From NCBI GenBank assembly GCA_002323535.1, contig DCQT01000047.1, positions 4,793-29,258 on the forward strand: a stretch of 24,466 nt of DNA, read 5' to 3'. Position numbers and translations under genes: made by a program. Origin of the DNA: Bacteriovoracaceae bacterium UBA1511. Lineage in GTDB: Bacteria; Bdellovibrionota; Bacteriovoracia; Bacteriovoracales; Bacteriovoracaceae. Below, piece by piece: positions 22,322 to 24,466 of this stretch; position 1 is the first letter of the stretch, and each line of letters opens with the position of its first letter. The notes under the pieces were generated by a model, which was not told the origin of the DNA, ran no database searches, and worked only from the letters and a program-made list of their open reading frames with translations.

Positions 22322-23551
22322 ATGTCCTGGAAAATATTAAAAAAAGCCGAAAATAAGTTTATAAAAGAGTTAAAAGTATCTAAGCCCAAAGAGGTATTTG
22401 TAGGAGTTAGTGGTGGTATAGACTCCATTGTTTTAACTCATTTTGCCGTGAGAATTATTAAAGATTTATTCTCTGGTATCGAAATAACACTTCTTCACTT
22501 TAATCATAATTTAAGACCTAATTCGGATGATGATGAACAGTTGGTTAAAAATTTGTCTGAAGAGCTAGGGGTTGGATTTATATCCGAAAAAGTACCAGGG
22601 AAGATTTCAGAGTCCTGGGGAAGTAATGTTGAAAATAAGGCCAGGTTGGCCAGGAGAGAATTTTTTATTAAACATATAAAATCATCCAGTTTGTTATTGC
22701 TAGGCCATCATTTAGATGACGATTTTGAATGGAATTTATTACAACGTCTCAAGTCCTCTAAGGTTGGGGAGTCAATGTATATTCCTTACAAAAATGGCAA
22801 AACTATAAGACCGTTTCTTGAGGTCGAAAAACGCGAATTAGAGCTAGTAGGTGAAACTTATAAATATTCATTTAAAGAAGATGCTTCAAACTCAAATACA
22901 AAGTTTGAAAGAAATTTTATTCGAAATAAGGTTTCCCCACTTATAGATCAGCGTTTTAAAAACTATCGTCAACACTTCTTATTTCAGAAATTTCAAATAT
23001 GTTCAAAATTATCCTTAGACTTGATTGACTCTAGTACTTATTATCATAAATTAGGGTCCACCTTAGATATGAGTGGATTTGGAAGAGAAAGGGAAGATTT
23101 GTTCAAAGCCGTTGCGCGCTGGGTTAGTGTCTGTTTGGAAAAGTACAATACAGAAAATGGTCGTGGTAAGGTCTCCAGGCAAGTCGATAGGATTGTTGAG
23201 GCATTTTTGAATCATAAAAAAGGACCACTTACGATTAGTGGTGGAGTTAACGTGTTTGTGGACAATCCATGTTTACACTGTCTAAAAGCCAAAAATTTCA
23301 AAATTTCAACATTAAAAGATGACCCTATCGACCCAAAGTATAATGATTTTAATAAATTACTTCTTGAAAAAGGCCCGATTTTTTTAACGAGCCGTAAGCC
23401 AGAATGTGCTCCGGGGTCTGCTATCTTGGATATTAATGAGCATAAGCAAAAGTTTGTTGTAACAACTGGTTATATTATCAAGAATTTAAAAAAACACAAG
23501 AAACTAAACTCTAGCTTATTTGAAGTAATTATTGAGGAAAAATCCAGTTAA
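22322..23551 (+). CDS. tilS: tRNA(Ile)-lysidine synthetase
   Basis: TilS changes C34 of tRNA-Ile2 (CAT) to lysidine so that it reads AUA as Ile and not Met. The 409-residue protein has the PP-loop S30-G-G-I-D-S35 and L-L-H-F-N-H-N-L-R, which follow the family. The segment G-H-H-L-D-D-D-F-E-W replaces the usual D-D-x-x-E-T, and R-L-K-S-S-K-V-G-E-S-M follows it. Later R-P-F-L-E-V and D-A-S-N-S-N-T-K-F-E-R-N-F-I-R-N are typical of the C-terminal part of the N-domain. ATG 22322 has no good ribosome binding site. The 71-base gap to the tRNA has that gene's promoter. ftsH follows 103 bases after, a common pairing. Confidence 0.92.
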   Translation: MSWKILKKAENKFIKELKVSKPKEVFVGVSGGIDSIVLTHFAVRIIKDLFSGIEITLLHFNHNLRPNSDDDEQLVKNLSEELGVGFISEKVPGKISESWGSNVENKARLARREFFIKHIKSSSLLLLGHHLDDDFEWNLLQRLKSSKVGESMYIPYKNGKTIRPFLEVEKRELELVGETYKYSFKEDASNSNTKFERNFIRNKVSPLIDQRFKNYRQHFLFQKFQICSKLSLDLIDSSTYYHKLGSTLDMSGFGREREDLFKAVARWVSVCLEKYNTENGRGKVSRQVDRIVEAFLNHKKGPLTISGGVNVFVDNPCLHCLKAKNFKISTLKDDPIDPKYNDFNKLLLEKGPIFLTSRKPECAPGSAILDINEHKQKFVVTTGYIIKNLKKHKKLNSSLFEVIIEEKSS

Positions 23552-23612
23552 ATATTCGGTTTTAATGAGGTTGCCCAGCTTGATACTTCGCTGAATGAGG
23601 AATAGAATCAAA

Positions 23613-23633
23613 GAGTAATTTTTTATATTACTC
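23613..23633. repeat. Small inverted repeat in the ftsH leader
   Basis: GAGTAAT (23613-23619) and ATTACTC (23627-23633) form a seven-base stem with a seven-base loop. It lacks a following T run, so it is not a clear terminator. It lies 21 bases before the ftsH start codon, and might affect ftsH expression or be chance in AT-rich DNA. Confidence 0.4.
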
Positions 23634-23654
23634 CACAATAGGGACAATATTTTA

Positions 23655-24466
23655 ATGAAACCTCAACAAAAAACACTAACACTTTGGATAATTGTAATCT
23701 TGGCAATGGCTTTAATCGCCAAAACCATATCTCAAAACAAACAGGACTCAAGGATGTTGTCCTACAGTAATTTTGTTAAACATGTTGAAAGTGGACATGT
23801 TGCAGAAGTTACTTTTAAAGGTGAGAAGACAATTATTGGACGGTTTAGAGAAACATACGATAATGGTAGTTCATTCAAGCTGTTTGGAAGCACGGGTGAA
23901 GCAACAATAGAAGTCCTTAGAAAAAACAATATTATTGAAAACTACGAGGAAGAGGAAAAAGCGGATTTCTTGACAACGCTTCTCATCAACTGGGGACCGA
24001 TGATACTCCTATTGGTCATCTTTTACTTCTTTTTACGGCAGATTCAAGCTGGTGGTGGCAAGGCGATGTCTTTTGGAAAGTCAAAAGCGAAAATGCTCAA
24101 TAGCTCTGATAAAAAAGTTACATTTGACGATGTTTCTGGTGTGGAGGAAGCAAAAGAGGAGCTAGTTGAAGTTGTCGATTTTTTAAAGGATCCAAAAAAA
24201 TACACCACATTGGGAGGCAAGATTCCAAAAGGAGTTATCCTTGTAGGTCCTCCTGGTACAGGGAAAACCTTACTAGCGCGAGCTGTCGCAGGTGAAGCAG
24301 GGGTCCCGTTTTTTTCTATTAGCGGTTCAGACTTCGTTGAAATGTTCGTTGGTGTAGGTGCTTCTAGAGTGCGTGATTTATTCGAGCAAGGTAAAAAACA
24401 TGCACCTTGTATTATATTTATTGATGAAATTGATTCAATTGGAAGACAAAGAGGTGCAGGTATTGG
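23655..24466 (+). CDS. ftsH: ATP-dependent zinc metalloprotease FtsH, N-terminal part
   Basis: FtsH is a membrane-bound AAA+ protease that degrades unfolded membrane proteins and regulators such as LpxC. Only the first 270 codons are inside the window; the gene runs off the right edge. Visible parts are the first membrane helix (about 9-23), the short periplasmic domain (24-106), the second helix (112-128) and the AAA module. The latter has Walker A G198-P-P-G-T-G-K-T205, the pore loop with F231-V-G and Walker B I-I-F-I-D-E258-I-D. The zinc-binding H-E-x-x-H is beyond the edge. AGGGA at 23640-23644 stands about ten bases before ATG 23655. tilS lies directly upstream. Confidence 0.96.
   Translation, partial: MKPQQKTLTLWIIVILAMALIAKTISQNKQDSRMLSYSNFVKHVESGHVAEVTFKGEKTIIGRFRETYDNGSSFKLFGSTGEATIEVLRKNNIIENYEEEEKADFLTTLLINWGPMILLLVIFYFFLRQIQAGGGKAMSFGKSKAKMLNSSDKKVTFDDVSGVEEAKEELVEVVDFLKDPKKYTTLGGKIPKGVILVGPPGTGKTLLARAVAGEAGVPFFSISGSDFVEMFVGVGASRVRDLFEQGKKHAPCIIFIDEIDSIGRQRGAGI

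Overview
The window is an AT-rich, gene-dense chromosomal stretch from a Gram-negative bacterium, with no insertion sequence, phage gene, CRISPR array or rRNA gene visible. The Gram-negative reading rests on a Kdo-transferase-like protein, LolC/E-like permease, secreted beta-barrel proteins ending in phenylalanine, and fatty-acid oxidation proteins. The thymidylate kinase, delta-prime, RicT (PSP1) block, a YcgR-like PilZ protein, a Flp-type pilin, frequent TTG/GTG starts and low GC together suggest Bdellovibrionota, perhaps a Bacteriovorax or Halobacteriovorax relative. That placement is inference, not a measurement.

Left part (1-9.9 kb). The start of prfC (RF3) and gcvP (full-length fused glycine dehydrogenase) lie on the minus strand, gcvP upstream. 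Divergent from them is rsmJ, which meets a minus-strand PilZ gene tail to tail with a 4-base overlap. Then come a PfkB-family adenosine-kinase-like gene and asnS on the plus strand, converging on a minus-strand operon read from right to left: a membrane protein of unknown function, tmk, a degenerate holB and ricT.

Middle (11-16.5 kb). A secreted beta-barrel protein with a good terminator is divergent from a Kdo-transferase-like gene and an unknown gene. A Flp-type pilin and a second secreted protein with a coiled coil and beta barrel follow. Next is the most unusual gene of the window: a small exported protein made almost wholly of seven C-D-F-H-T-x-S-D-x(n)-C repeats, about 30 residues each, with a terminator hairpin directly before its ribosome binding site.

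Right part (16.5-24.5 kb). Thiolase and the bifunctional enoyl-CoA hydratase/3-hydroxyacyl-CoA dehydrogenase form a beta-oxidation operon. A LolC/E-like permease overlaps a probable FAD-fold protein. This protein appears to be a distant relative of the unknown gene after the Kdo-transferase-like gene. A minus-strand tRNA with anticodon CAT and a near-consensus promoter stands divergent to tilS, and ftsH begins and runs off the right edge.

The named genes are mostly housekeeping: translation (prfC, asnS, tilS, tRNA, rsmJ), replication and nucleotides (holB, tmk, adenosine kinase), one-carbon metabolism (gcvP), lipid oxidation and envelope biogenesis. The novelty lies in the Cys-repeat protein, the split-charge membrane protein in the tmk operon, the two related unknown or flavoprotein-like genes, and a 28-base perfect palindrome inside the start of the permease gene.
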